From NCBI RefSeq assembly GCF_025766255.1, contig NW_026516832.1, positions 1 through 64,000 of the forward strand: a DNA stretch of 64,000 bases, written 5' to 3'. The position numbers were made by a program, and so were the translations under genes. Each line of letters opens with the position of its first letter. The stretch's first letter is position 1. The notes under the pieces were generated by a model, which was not told where the DNA came from, ran no database searches, and saw only the letters and a list, made by a program, of their open reading frames with translations. Origin of the DNA: Zychaea mexicana. Lineage: Eukaryota; Mucoromycota; Mucoromycetes; Mucorales; Lichtheimiaceae. Shown here one piece after another: positions 1-12,303 of this stretch.

Positions 1-1704
1 CCAGAAACTAAATACCTTTTTTTGCAACCGCTCTTGCTTTAATATGTATAGAATAAAAAGCGGTAGTAAACGAGTGTGTTGAAGAGTAAAAGAAAAATAA
101 GTAATAAAAGAAGTGGAGCTAGCTCTCCTGCTATTTTGCTGTCTTCCTCACCACTTTCTCTTAATTTGATTGGCTAAATCCCGGGGTCAGGCCGGGGTCA
201 TCCGTCGCCACTTGAATTGAAATGTCGGGGTCATCGGGGTCACTCATTTTCGCTGTGGCGACTTCGTCGCCACACCGAAAATGATTCTAGGATGAAGGAG
301 TTAAAGACCGGCCGCGAAAGGAGCAGTTTGATATATACCAATGGTGCAGAGACAACAAAGCTCGTCATATGTCATAGGAAAAGAGTACTAACAAAGATAC
401 ATATACCTATAAGGCCTTGATCCTTATCATCCATATGAGTCAGCCGTAATAGTAGCACTCCATTTCATCACGTTAGGAAGCCTTAGTAAGGCATGAATAA
501 GTTCGTAGTGTACATGTGGCACGATGAGATGGGTGGTAGATTGTAGTTAGTCAGGGTTATAGATAAATGGTATACAGTAGACAAAATGAAAAAAGGGAAA
601 CTTACGCTCTTCTAGCTATATATAACATCTGGCAGCGACAGCAGCTTCAAAAGGTATAAAGTACGAACTGTGTTGTATGAAATGGTATAATGAAGGCGTG
701 CATTAGTATAAGCAAGATAAACTGTAGAAAAATGTAAAAAGGAAAGAATAAGAGCCAAGAGGATCACCTTCAAACAAGACTGTAAATAAAAATCGATGTA
801 TATAAAAACTGGCTGTTGTATCTGCTACGTAGTGAGAGGAAGAAGAAGAAGGAGGAGGAAGAGGAAAGAGAAAGGGAATCCAGTGAACCAAAAAAAAAGA
901 ACTTTTGAAAAGTACTCATCACATGCACACTCACAAAATCCGATCCAAACATTTGCCACAGATTATGCAAGTAGCGCGTCGATTCCACCGACCAACACTT
1001 TATCCATCTTTCTATATTCCAATCTTACCTACCACCTTATACCTTGAGTATGACAAAGTTGTATCCACTTAGCGTTCCCGTAGCACTGGATATTAAATCG
1101 TTGAAGAAAGTGGTGGCCTGTGCAATAGCCATGATCGTAGTGAAAAGTAACAGGCCGTGCATAAGAAAAGGAAGTATAAGAAACAATGCGTAGAAGAAGT
1201 CCAAGTATGCAAGGAAGAGCATCAAGTGAGATCGTTGATTACTCCCCCAACACAATCCATATTGTGCTACTTTATTATCGTACCATAACTTTTACGAACC
1301 TTTATCGTAAACAACGCCATCCATTTACATTTGCTGCTGGCAATATGTCGCTTAAATTTGCTACATTCCTAAGAGCATGTATAGTAGCACCCATAGTCGA
1401 TGAGCAGTAATCCAATACGCCCTTAAAAAAGGTAAGAATGAATACACAGTGCACTACATCGTGACCAACCCCAATCCGATCCACATTGGTCCGACTGCAA
1501 ACAATAATAACGGTATTCATCTGCAGCAAATATAAACTAATTGAGTAACAAAACATAAAGTCATTATAAAAGACGCTCTCAAAAATATACTTTCCTGAAT
1601 CAGATCCCTTTCTTGATATCGAACTGCTTAGTGCTAACAACCAAAGTAAGCATAGAGAGTTGCTGGCAATACATTGTCGTTGCATGTACTGAGTTATCCT
1701 ATAG
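1..1704. other. Non-coding flank of the first transposon block
   Basis: No convincing gene is visible. The stretch holds four copies of a CGGGGTCA-like octamer between about 181 and 243, a strong hairpin at 245-283, and a purine-rich run at about 830-880. The open frames here are short, lack recognisable motifs and overlap one another on both strands. Part of this stretch may be the terminal region of the CACTA-like element whose coiled-coil gene starts at 1705, but I could not locate an element end. Confidence 0.5.
245..283. repeat. Near-perfect hairpin with an 18-bp stem
   Basis: The two 18-base arms, starting CATTTTCG and ending CGAAAATG, are reverse complements except for one pair and are separated by the three bases TTC. 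Four CGGGGTCA-like units lie just upstream (about 181-243). It is followed by no T-run typical of a simple terminator. Position and shape fit a subterminal transposon hairpin or a small palindromic element. This is inference. Confidence 0.6.
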
Positions 1705-3093
1705 ATGCCTACCATACGTGAAATCAATGCACAAAGAGAGCGCGAAGCAGAATCCCGTCGTGTGGCCATCCAGCAGGAGAATGCTACTGCTTACGAGCGT
1801 GCATTGACGGAAGAACAGCTGCAAAGGGTGGAGACGGAAAACAGGTTGCTGCGCGAACGGTTGACGTCGATAGGTGATACAGTTTCGCGCCTGTCCGAAG
1901 CGCGTCCTGAGTATGGGCAGCAAGAACCTGGTGTGGTCCAAACAGCAAGCACGCCAGGCCGTTTGCCAACTATTTCTGTAAGAAAACAATTATACAACGG
2001 CGAGCAATGGATTAGCAGTACATTGATGACTATGATGTGTTTGATAGGAGGCCATCCGCGACTACAATCGTACCTTGGGTGATCGTGGTTTCTGTTTCTC
2101 GACTGTGTTCACAGATCCACATAATCGCGCTGCTCGTGATCTGATCGTCAGGTACGTAAACAGCTTGAGCCATATCAACGTCAACAAGCATCGTTTGTTG
2201 GACATGGTGTATATGTTCTTTGATAACGAGCGTACGAAATCGCGACGACCGCCTTCTGCTGCTGAAGAACTGAAAGTGGTTCAGCGACGTTATCAGCGAT
2301 GCAATGAAATCTAATTCATAGTTAAAAGAAAATAAAAAAGTTATAACTTATTTATAAATTGTAATATTCCTTAATGTAATAACTTTAAAAAAGATTTATT
2401 TAAATAAAGATATATTTTTTTAATTTGTAACTTTTAATGAAATTTGTAACCTTTAAATATTTTTGTAACTTTTATAAACATAAAAATTTCTTAAAGTGGC
2501 GGAATGGTAATGAGCAAGTCCCTCCTTTAGGCAAGGAAACTTGGACGCAGCCTAACTTGACAGAATAGAATTATATATAATTTTGTTATTTATAACAAAT
2601 ATTATTAATATGATTCATTCTCCAATACAGTAAGGTCATATAGATTAATTGGTGAGGATTTGGCTATTTGTTGGTAATAAAGGTAATGTTTAATATATAC
2701 AAGAAATTGCAACGGCGATTACGAGCCCACGAGAACCATTCTACTCAATTCGATGAGCTCTACCCAGACGGTTCTCGGTTGCTCCAGCACAAGTGCCTGT
2801 CTGATGAAGAGACAGACACAGAAGGCAGCACCAATGGGAAGCAGTTGTTGGTGCTGGTGCCTGAATAGCGTACCGATAGGGTAAGACGCTTGCATGAGTG
2901 TTTAAAGGTTATGTCATGGAGCTGATGATATCTGTAGGCAAACGAGTTTTTTGCAAAACTGGACGAGATTATGGCTGCTGGTGCTGGTCTCCAGAATCAG
3001 CGAGCGGCACTTATTGGTAGAATAAGGGTTAGCAGAGCGGTGGATTTGGCACCTGAAGTGGTGTCTACACTGCCAGCTTGGGCTCACCATTAG
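1705..3093 (+). pseudogene. Coiled-coil accessory protein family, copy A (putative second gene of the CACTA-like element)
   Basis: I do not recognise a named family. Four exons can be read by comparison with copy B (34721-33658, - strand): 1705-1977, 2048-2320, 2704-2880 and 2938-3093, all joined at phase 0. Exon 1 encodes a charged helical, probably coiled-coil segment ending near an IGD.V.R motif. Exon 2 has the conserved HNR...YV..L and FF.N.R pattern, exon 3 the acidic S(D/E)EETD.E motif, and exon 4 begins ANEFF. Two in-frame stops break it: TAA at 2312-2314 and TAG at 2866-2868. Intron 2 is swollen by an AT-rich insert. The gene converges on the Tnp2 pseudogene that ends at 3733. A DNA-binding helper role is inferred from this arrangement only. 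Confidence 0.6.
2321..2703. mobile_element. AT-rich insert inside intron 2 of coiled-coil copy A
   Basis: The corresponding intron of copy B is only about 66 bp, whereas here it is 383 bp and very AT-rich. It contains three spaced copies of a TTTGTAAC motif around 2425-2475 and a short GC-richer patch at about 2495-2570. No coding capacity is visible. It is probably a small non-autonomous insertion; no clear target duplication was found. Confidence 0.4.
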
Positions 3094-3732
3094 AAAAATA
3101 AATCGGTTGCACGGTTTCTGTGTGGGTATGGGGAGGGCAAAAGTAGTTATGTGTGTACTGTTTCGTAAGAGGATTGTTTAGGGGAGGGAGACTCAGAATG
3201 CAATTGATATTGGGGGTCAGAAGAAAAAGTCTTTGCCATATCTTGGGGTGACATGCAAAACGAACACGCGTCCTTTCTTTGTTCCCTTTCTTCTCTTTCC
3301 TGGTTTTTTTCTGTTAATCTTTACACTGAACAGCATCTCCTTCATTCGACGCTCTATTCTCGATACACTCGAAGGAAGGGTATTCAGTACATATACAAGC
3401 TGCCGCACATTCACAAAAAAGCCTCATTGTTGGAACCAGTATTTGGTACGGTTGGCCTTGTATATACACACGTTCCTAGATACTATACAGAACCATCTCT
3501 TTATACAAATGAACACTTTCTTTATACAACATAATATGCTGTTAATCATTGCGCTGACGAGCTCAGCAAGAATGTAGGCACTTGCGTAGCTGTTTCGACA
3601 GTTGAATGGACATGTAAAGGCAAGAACGAATTTTTTAAGGCAGTGAACGGTTTTGTTTGTTGAGGAGGAGAGATGAAAGTATAAATGTAGAGATGGGATA
3701 TTCATGCGGAAAGTAAAGGGTTTGCCCTTATG
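3094..3732. other. Gap between convergent coiled-coil copy A and Tnp2 copy 1
   Basis: This 639-bp interval separates the two converging genes. The equivalent interval at the second locus is about 658 bp after removing the Mutator insertion. No gene is recognised. It probably contains both 3' untranslated regions. Confidence 0.5.
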
Positions 3733-4069
3733 CTAACATTCTTTAGGCAAGGGAATGACTACTGTTGTTCCGTCATTATCATCGTCTAGGCTATCATATT
3801 TAACGACTGCAACTTGTGTGTTCAAACGGTGAACAGGCACGATGCAATCGCTACTCTCGGCTCAAAATCGACTACTCCATATTGTTTCCAAGTACTCATC
3901 CGTGAAGGAGGGGGACATCCAACTCCAATTAGATATTAGATAATACTATTGACTATAAGAAATCTATTGGCTGTAAAAATCCAAATTGTACAAAAAATTG
4001 AATTTTGTGTATATATAAAAATAATTGGTAAGAAAGGAATGCCAGGTATTAATATAGTGATTAAAAAAG

Positions 4070-4620
4070 TTTAATAAATTCTTTATAATCTATAATTTAT
4101 CAAAAAACAAAAATAATTATTTTTATTTTTTCCTACAAGTTCTAATAACTCAATAAAAATAATTTAAAAATTATTATTTATTGTTTATTTAAATGTAAAT
4201 ACTGAAAATTAAAAAATCCAATAATTATTGGTTTTTTATATTTTCTAAAAGTTAAAAAAAAGAAATGGTTGAATCCCATTTCTACTAGTAGAAATAAATT
4301 CTAAAAATTTATTTCTTAATTTATATTTCTAATATTCTACCAATAAAAAAAATGAAATTAAAAAATTTCATTGCTAAAATAAAATGATCATATAATCATT
4401 TATTTTATTTTTATTTGTAGATATTTACTTGTGGGAAAAAATAAAAATAATTATTTTTGTTTTTGTTAATGTTATTATTTCTATAAAAAGAAAAATAAAT
4501 ATAAGAAAATATGATAATTTTTTACAATCTAATGATTGAGAAAAATTTATAGTTTTCAAAAATATTTATTAATAATGTTTATTCTCCTATTTATATACAG
4601 TTGAAGAAAATATTATAAAT
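4070..4620. repeat. Cluster of different AT-rich palindromes
   Basis: Several short hairpins follow each other in the non-coding part of the nested element. Examples are the perfect 16-bp palindrome AAAAATAATTATTTTT at 4109-4124 and again at 4443-4458, a 14-bp core CCAATAATTATTGG at 4218-4231 with longer imperfect arms, and a GAAATAAATT/AATTTATTTC stem around 4290-4315. Simple AT-richness will generate some palindromes, so part of this may be chance. Confidence 0.5.
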
Positions 4621-4636
4621 AGTAGAGTATGCAATT

Positions 4637-6145
4637 TTATAATATACCAAGATTATACTTATTGATATATTCCTTCAATAAATCCTTTTGATTAAATTTA
4701 TCAATTGATAACCAGCTGTTATCATCAGCACTATATCCAACCCATTTTACCTCAAACAAATATGTACCATTTTCAGTTTTATGCCTAATAATCTCTTCTA
4801 TTTCATATGATGCCATTGCTTGTTGTTTCCCTTTATTTCGCTTTCTTTTTTTCACTACGCTCATTAAATCTTGGAACATCATCATTATCACTATTACTCT
4901 GATTTGAATTATTATCAGATTCATTATCAACAATCATTTCTTCATTTGATATAGCCATATTAAGCAGGTCATTTTGTAATCTAATCATTTTATCCAGTTT
5001 ATCTTTATTTTGTTTATCATTGCTGACCACTATATCAATTAGTTTATGCTCTACTGGAAAATTAAAATCATTACTGTGCCATAGTTTATGGTGTGGTAAA
5101 ATAGGAATATTGAACATTTCTACAAATTTTGTAATATTTTTTAATAAACAAGCTATACGAAATTGCAGATTATAGTATTTTATGTTATCCATTTTAACAA
5201 CTGACTTGTGATTATTGAATCGGCAAATTTATTCCCAATTTCTGAAAATTGATTCTCAACTTTTGTCCTAAAACTTCCAAATGTCTTATTAAAATGATCC
5301 TCAGTAATCGTTAAGGGCTCATTTACATTTTTACGTATAGGGTATATAAAAGTATCATGGCTAAAGTTATATCCTTTTTCATTAGCAAGCTCTGTAAATT
5401 ATGTGATAAACAAAGTATATCCACCATCAACTGCCATTATGTCATTCTCATGCATATATTTAAATAATTTCATGTTTAAAAACATGCTACCATCTGAGCT
5501 ATCAGAACAAAAGTCACTTTTAGAAGTATAAATAATCATATCATTCATATCACTAACAAATTGGGTACGTATTCTATTCTTCTTAAATTTATAAGAATAC
5601 CTTTGAAAGTGGTCAATTTCAGTATCTACATAGTTAATTCTTGAATCATGACCATCCAATACAAGTGTTACATGTTTAAATAAGTCGGGATTATGCTTTC
5701 TAGCAGATAGAATACGTAATTTAATAGATGAAAACATGTTATTCATTGAATCATTTACTATTTTATTGATTCGTTTGTAGTTGTCCTCATCCATCCAAAA
5801 CTTTTTATAAAATGTATGAAATGTGCTATGTGGTAAGTATTTTTCAAATTTTTCACCACATACTCCAGAGACTAAATGATATAATAAAAACAATCCTTTT
5901 TCAATTTCAAAGTAAGGTCCGGGATATTCCTTGTTTGTATACTAGAAAATAAAATACAGCAACATAACCTAATTTACGTACCAATTCATCCTTAATTTTT
6001 CTATGAATTTAATATGTTTCAAATCAGTTCTATGTTTATATTTATTATGTACAGTAGGCCAATTCCATTCTAGGAATTGCCAATAATTTGCAATAATTGG
6101 GTTTACTTCATTTGTAATCAGTGGTGTATAGTTTGTTGTATCCAT
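4637..6145 (-). pseudogene. DDE transposase with C-terminal chromodomain (degenerate)
   Basis: Starting from ATG 6145, a first exon (6145-5982) is followed by a 39-bp intron (5981-5943). The body has the catalytic-core-like LDGHDSRI, a later aspartate-rich stretch and DGGY, which suggests a DDE_Tnp_4/HARBI1-like nuclease. The C-terminus, about residues 445 onwards, is a chromodomain (YEIEEII...FEVKWVGY...NSWL), a module that typically binds methylated histone tails. Three lesions are visible: an in-frame TAA at about 5399, a one-base shift near 5220 and another in an A-run near 4845. Codon use is extremely AT-biased compared with neighbours, consistent with a recently arrived or AT-mutated element. 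Family assignment below DDE level is uncertain. Confidence 0.7.
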
Positions 6146-9100
6146 TGGGTCGTTCTTTGTTTATATTATGGATTTTCAATTTTTATAATCATTGAATACA
6201 TGATTTTGGTCACATGATGTCATAAAATTGATAAAATATCAAAATGGATGATATAATTTAATATGGCAGCAAGCAATTTATTAGATTTATCAAAAACTAT
6301 TGTAAATTTATAGCCAATTTAGTACTGTACATCCCACGGAGGGAGGAGGAACATCATCGTCGCGCGAAGCATACCATCGTACAAATGCAAATACATGCTC
6401 TGTTGGCACACTATCTATGGTCAACACATGCTGAAAGAAATACTGTATTTCACATGGCTATGCAACTAGCGGTGGCTGTGGACTAGTATTACGTTGCCCT
6501 GATTCGTACAGAACTTGTACATACGCTCCTAGCTGAGATCGTGCTGCCATGCTCTGGTAAGTCTTACCCATGATGTCAACTGTCTTGATCTTCTGATAAT
6601 AATTGCTAACAATTCCCAAGCCAGTTACGGGGTACCGGAAATGGTCGAAAGCTTGGTCGTATACATGATCGTAGAATTCATACAGATATTCATATAATGT
6701 GTCAGGCATGGTCGCGGTCGGTCCAGTTTTCAGAGGGTAAGAGCTTGGGGGCAATGGCTCAGATCCTGTCGCTTCTTCTGTGCCCGTTGACCATAAGTAG
6801 AACCCATGAATGTCAAATCGAAGTGGGTCAACGTCAGAAGTTTGCTGGATGGGTTGAATATAATCAAGGAAACGAGTTAAATATTCAAAGTGATGTAGGT
6901 GGTCTTGGAATCGACCTTTAAAACAGTAAAGAAAATCACACCCACCAGTCTTTTGCAGAAACCGTTTCATGAAAGTCACTTCGAAAGACTCCTTCTGGTT
7001 TGTATCGATCTCTTTCAGATACCCATTGTATCTCTCAAAGCTGAAGAGCCAGAAGCCGTACAAGGGGCCGAAATCAAGGATCGTCATATCCAGATGCATA
7101 TGTAAGTGCATATTTGGTGTTACTGCTTCTGCGCCATACCAGTCTTCAACACTAGTGCAAAAATTCAGCAAATTTGCGTGTACTAAATCGACCTCGCTCT
7201 TAGTAATCGATGGCTTTACTAGTAAACGGCATGCATTGACAAAAAGCAGCCAATTCTGAAGCAAACGATCTTCGAGGTGTCCCTGCAGCACAAAAGGTGA
7301 ATACACTAGGCACCATGACTTCCAATCATCAGCAGTCATGAACGAAAAACCACTTTCGATCTTACGCTTCAAGGAAACATAGTCGGGTGGGAGGACAATG
7401 CCATCAGCCAGTCTAGGTATATGGTCATTCACAGAACAAGATCATGATATCCATCTATTAACAACGATAGCAACAAACGCAATAAAGAACTGCTACTAAA
7501 ACTTACGTTTGCATTTCCTTCAGATCTCGATTTGTCAGATGCGCATCTTCGATCCAAAGTTTTGTCATATGTTTAGCAGTACCAAGGAACAAATTATGCA
7601 TTGGGTCGATAATAGTACAACGAACGGGATCAAAGTAGCATAGGCGATGAAGCTCTGACCATCTCGTCCCAGTTTCACATTCGATCTGTCGCCGAGCAGC
7701 CATAGTAGCAGCATATTTCCATCGAGTGGCATCACCCAAATTGCCTTCCTTCGTGCGCAGCTCCCAATCATCGACTTCGAAACCAGAGTAGTTTATACTC
7801 GATGTACCCTCGAAGACGGCGAACTGGCGAAGGCATTTATGGCAAGCACAGAGGCTTGCATGGGACGTGAATCCACTAGTTTTTCGAGCAGCAGGGATGT
7901 CGCATGCATTGTTGAGCAAAGCTACCCGGACAAGAGCGCCTTCTGTTGGATTGCTGTAGGTGCTGATCCTTTTTCCATCATACCACTCCAACAATTCATC
8001 AACCAGTGGACGAAGGTAATGATTCATATCGGATGTACTTGGCTCACTTGGACCTGGCATGATACCAACAAGGATTACATTCTCTGTTTTAAAGCGCTCT
8101 GACTGCGGCAAGTTGTTGACAGTCAAGTATAGAGCACCGCACGAGTACATAGAATTGATAAACGGACCAAACCAATCAACGTTAAGCGTCAACAACAACG
8201 AATGATATAAAGAAACGAATGGGGCACCACTTCTATCAAGGATACCACGCCACATATCGCCATCATAGATGTCAAAAAATTTGTTTTCATATCGTGTGCG
8301 GGAACGCCATTGTTCAATTTTTGCCTCGAACCCTGGTCGCTTGAAAAGCCTCTGTATACTAGCAGCCAAGGGCTGGTACGCAAATTCCTTTACTGGAGAT
8401 AGGCGACTCTTAATGCTTTGAACAATCTGGTGCCGCACAATCCTTGGTATCGAATGTCGTCATTGGTGCATTCGGTGGTGCAATCGTCGGATCGTTTCAG
8501 GTAGAGACTGTGGCACCGGGAACACGACACATATAAGACGATGTTGTCTGTTAAGACAGAGAAGCCATTATACTAGCAGGGTAGCAAGTGAACGAGGGAT
8601 ATGGGCATCCGGGCCAAGGAGATCTGCAAGCAGGACTGAGAAAAACTCGATAACTATGCCTGAAATATGCTCAGAAAAAAAATACAACTGGAACAAGACA
8701 AGGAAAACGAGGACGAGTGCAACTGGATGTCGATAATGCTGAAGTAGCATTCTTTCTGATGCTGAATTATCGAGGTAAGTGATATCTTTTTTTAAGAAAC
8801 ACTTATTTAGTATTACTATGCAAGTGAATATAATAAAATTGTCCTTTGGGAACCGACCTCCTGTTATATCGACTATATCGTCTTCCTCGTTGCTGTATCC
8901 CCACTCAATGTCGTCCGCATCCAATACACGAGCATGAGCACCAACCACAGTCTCACTATCGCTATCACCACCGTTTTCGAATATGTTATCCTCAATGTCG
9001 AGAGGTATTCTGCGGTTGGCATTGACAGCTACATTCAGAGATAATTCGTTATTAGTCGATCTATCAACAATTCTACTCAACAACTCATCATACCTTGAGG

Positions 9101-9548
9101 ACGAGGGTAGGGAAGTGAAAGGGACTGCGGAGACGAAGGATGAATAGGAGAAGGGGGGTTGCCATCATCAATATCCATCGTATCATCACCATAATCGTCT
9201 ATGTCCGCGTTAGAATTGCCTGCTGGTGGTGGCAAAACACTGGATTCACCAGTACTATCCATGGTTACGCCATTGCCAACTGATGATTGGGACGTGTTAT
9301 TGCTCAAGGATTCATAGAGAGCGATCATACTAGCCACTATATTCGAAGTCAAATATCATTACTACCATACTGATGCTTGGAAAAGTAGCTTATAAAATAC
9401 CATCCTGCTGTGTCTCGCCTCTTAGTACAACGTGATCACGCTCATCGTGGTTTTGCCGTACTCGATTTGTCACCAACTCATAACCCCGTGGGTTTGACCT
9501 GCTGCACGTTCGACAGTAGCAAGCAACCATACGTCTATTGCTTGCCAT

Positions 9549-12303
9549 TATACATCAACAAAAAAGCGAATGTAGATAAAAGATTAACCTCAAAAGAATT
9601 CACTTTTATATAAGAAAAAGCTTCCCTTGAACGGGGTCGTGTTTAATAATTCAGCGGTTGTTGCTCCTACACTGTCCCTAACTTTTCAAATCTCTACTTA
9701 ATCGCATTGGTCATTCACAACAATGAAAAAAAAATAAACGCATTCTATCAGCATCGTAAAACATGTGCTGCTTTGTAATACGCTGAGAATGTTTTTATAT
9801 ATAAAAATGCTTTGTAGCATCCTTTTTTTTGGATCCAACTGGTTTCAGTATGACATCAAAATATATATACAAGAGTGGCATTTTTCAGCACTTTGCATAT
9901 GTTTGTAAGAGAGCAGTATGAAAAGTACACATGATCTTTTGAAGCAAGGGCTGTTAGGGGATTATGAAGATGCAGAACAGTGGTAGTGCGAGACCCGTTA
10001 CTTTTTTTTTAGGTACATGGAATGGTGCATGTTGGTGTACGTGAAAAAAAATTCATAAAAGACTTCTCTTTGTAACGAAAGCATACACTCGGAGTGCTTC
10101 ATCCGATGTATTGAGTAACTAACATGAAGTTCTGTTCTTGCAGCTATTGCATATACTGGGAGCTTTTTAAACCAATATAGTAAGTTTATATATACAAACA
10201 GAAACTTCATGCATAACCACCGCATCCACTCTCTGAAAACCCCCCAACTTCTTTGGGGGCACACCTTGCCTCTTTATATACAAATATCAAGGTCTTTTAA
10301 AAGCCCTTGATATTGGACTTTTCGCGCGGTGAATAGAAGTCCCTGCCTTAATAACCAAAATAGAAATGGGCTTGGTTTTTTAGTGTCAGAGTTAAAAATC
10401 ATTCTAGGAATACTTATCTGTCTTATTATCCATTTCAGTTTCAAAATTGTACTCCTCTGACTATCAAAGCGGTCGATGCCCATTGTTCATTGTGTGGTAA
10501 ACTAAGATCCGGTACAGATAGATGTCTTGATAGAAAGTTTCTCTTTACCGCACTGGGATGCAATAAGGGAGGACACGGTTGCGCACATGTACCTAGCTGG
10601 ATTGAAATATGAATCCTTCATATAACTTAGATATAAAAGAAGATAGTTTATATAGCTGATATTGTACTTCGTTCAATCTTTTGAATATAATCCATTCTCA
10701 AACGACTTACTTGTCTTTGTTTATTTCGATTTACCACTTATTGTCCCAATCCGTTTATGAGAATACATCACTGTTACATGGAGTGTGATTAATTTCATAA
10801 TAGCGGAAATGATATCTGTATTGCTTTCTCATGGGTCCATGGACTATTTTGTCGTAGCTGATCTTTGAAGATGTGAACCAATGGTTCTCGCAATTTTGGT
10901 TGTACGAGGTCACTTTTCAGTTGCTCGTCGTATAAGAAGATCATTTCGGCTTGCTTCAACTACCGATGAGAACTATGGATCTCGTCTTGAATTTCGAATC
11001 TTATTAATTGTCCAAGCTTTTATAAGGTCCTTCTTTACAAAAAAAAGCTAACGTAAACTACATCATCACAGCAGTAAATATTAGCCTCATGTCAAACATA
11101 TTTGGAATTAGACAAGATAGTTTAAGGAAATAGTGATCACATAAGATGGAAAGGAAATCCAGACATTATAAGAGTAAAACGCATACTATAACGTACGGAA
11201 AAGTACGTGTCTAGTATCCTACGTGTTTTTTTTTGCTCTAGCTGAGAAATTAGGTGAGGTATTTCATGCAAATGTAGTTATGAAGCTCAGGAACGTGGAA
11301 TATACGTGATTTTATAAACATAGTAATCGCCGTGGGTCACATCATGACGTGAACGTAACAAAACTGGTATATGATCTTTACTTAACAAAACTCCACTCCG
11401 TATTTTATCCTGACCAAACCGGCAATCCCTACTATTGATCATAACAATAAGATCCAAAAGGTTATAAAGGAGAATACCAATACTTGCCATCACAAGGAAC
11501 CGCCAAGTTATCGAATGTGGTATGTGGTCTTTGCGTAATACTTTTGCTCGTGTCCGGCTACCGCTGAGAGTCAAAAAAGATGAATGTTTGGAATGTGTAA
11601 TTTTCGTGCGGGAGAAACTATTATAGACAAAATCGCACTGGTCACAACGAGTGATGGTTCCTTAAAAACAGCAGTAGAATATAGTAAAGAATAAACTTTG
11701 TGTAAATGCTAAATGTATAATGTTCGATCAAATTTATTCGGCATATAGTTAAGACTTTCACAATCCTTATTGTTGTAATATTCTTATTAACTGTGTTTTC
11801 CAGCATAATTATTTAACGTAGCGTGAAGTATTTTGATATTTGAGGGACAGTTTATTTTACCAACGAGAAAATACAACATATTAGAGGTGTATTTGTATAA
11901 AAAAGGTTTCCCAAAAGTGCTATGAGCCACGATGATAATGTAGATCCTTTTGTGCAAATAGAACTGTCGCCGTCCAACATAAGTATAATTTGTATTTAGC
12001 TCTTCGTTTGCTAATACTTCGAAATAACTACCATCCTGCAGACTAAATTTTTAGAAAGAAAAGCGAAGCAAAATCTATTTGATTATTTAAATGCGAGATT
12101 AGTTGATAAGGGTAAGGTCCACTTTCGATGATAATCCATAAAGCCACTTTTAATACTACGGTAATATTAGTGCACCATGTTTCAACAACTATAGCGACCG
12201 ATGCGATACGAATCACTGATGGAATTGGATGTTTCTTTTTATAACTTTGCATTTACACTGTGGATAAAGTTGGGGAAAGGAAAAAGAAAGAAACAAATTT
12301 GGT
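9549..12303. other. Intergenic stretch between Tnp2 copy 1 and the proteasome gene
   Basis: No supported gene. The first few hundred bases are probably the 5' region of the Tnp2 element. A 30-bp near-perfect palindrome lies at 10284-10313. The rest is AT-rich with only short open frames that lack motifs. Confidence 0.5.
10284..10313. repeat. 30-bp near-perfect palindrome
   Basis: The outer arms ATATCAAGG and CCTTGATAT enclose the palindromic core CTTTTAAAAG, with one mismatched pair. It could be a small transposon scar or a cruciform-forming site. No flanking gene explains it. Confidence 0.5.

Larger units (their letters stand above)
3913..6337. mobile_element. AT-rich chromodomain-DDE transposon nested in Tnp2 copy 1
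   Basis: The block is far more AT-rich than its flanks and interrupts the coding sequence of the Tnp2 pseudogene, whose two halves lie on either side. GGAGGG is present at both junctions (3907-3912 and 6338-6343) and could be a target-site duplication. Directly abutting it is a 9-mer pair with one mismatch, ACATCCAAC (3915-3923) and ACATCCCAC (6329-6337), so the exact ends are ambiguous. A subterminal inverted motif ATTGGCT(A/G)TAAA occurs at 3966 onwards and inverted at 6318-6306. It carries one transposase gene on the - strand. Confidence 0.7.
3733..9548 (-). pseudogene. CACTA-type Tnp2 transposase, copy 1, split by an AT-rich insertion
   Basis: This is a cut-and-paste transposase of the Tnp2 (Transposase_21) family. 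The start is taken at ATG 9548. Exon 1 (9548-9401) has a CYCRTCSR zinc-binding start, an intron follows to 9337, and the body carries SCSRCHSLYL (about 8530), LNVDWFGPF (about 8170), CACHKC (about 7830) and the family hallmark DPMHNLFLGT (about 7600). Copy 2 at 26070-29226 shows the same motifs in the same order. Frame breaks lie near 8575, 8550 and 8425. The reading frame is interrupted at about 6340 by a foreign AT-rich element and resumes at about 3910 with FTDEYLET, matching FTDPYLET in copy 2. An in-frame TGA sits at 3862-3864. It is not functional as it stands. It converges on coiled-coil copy A. Confidence 0.85.

Noticed and set aside
2495..2570. tRNA-like or group I intron-like patch in the AT-rich insert
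   Set aside because: No acceptor stem or intact A and B boxes could be formed.
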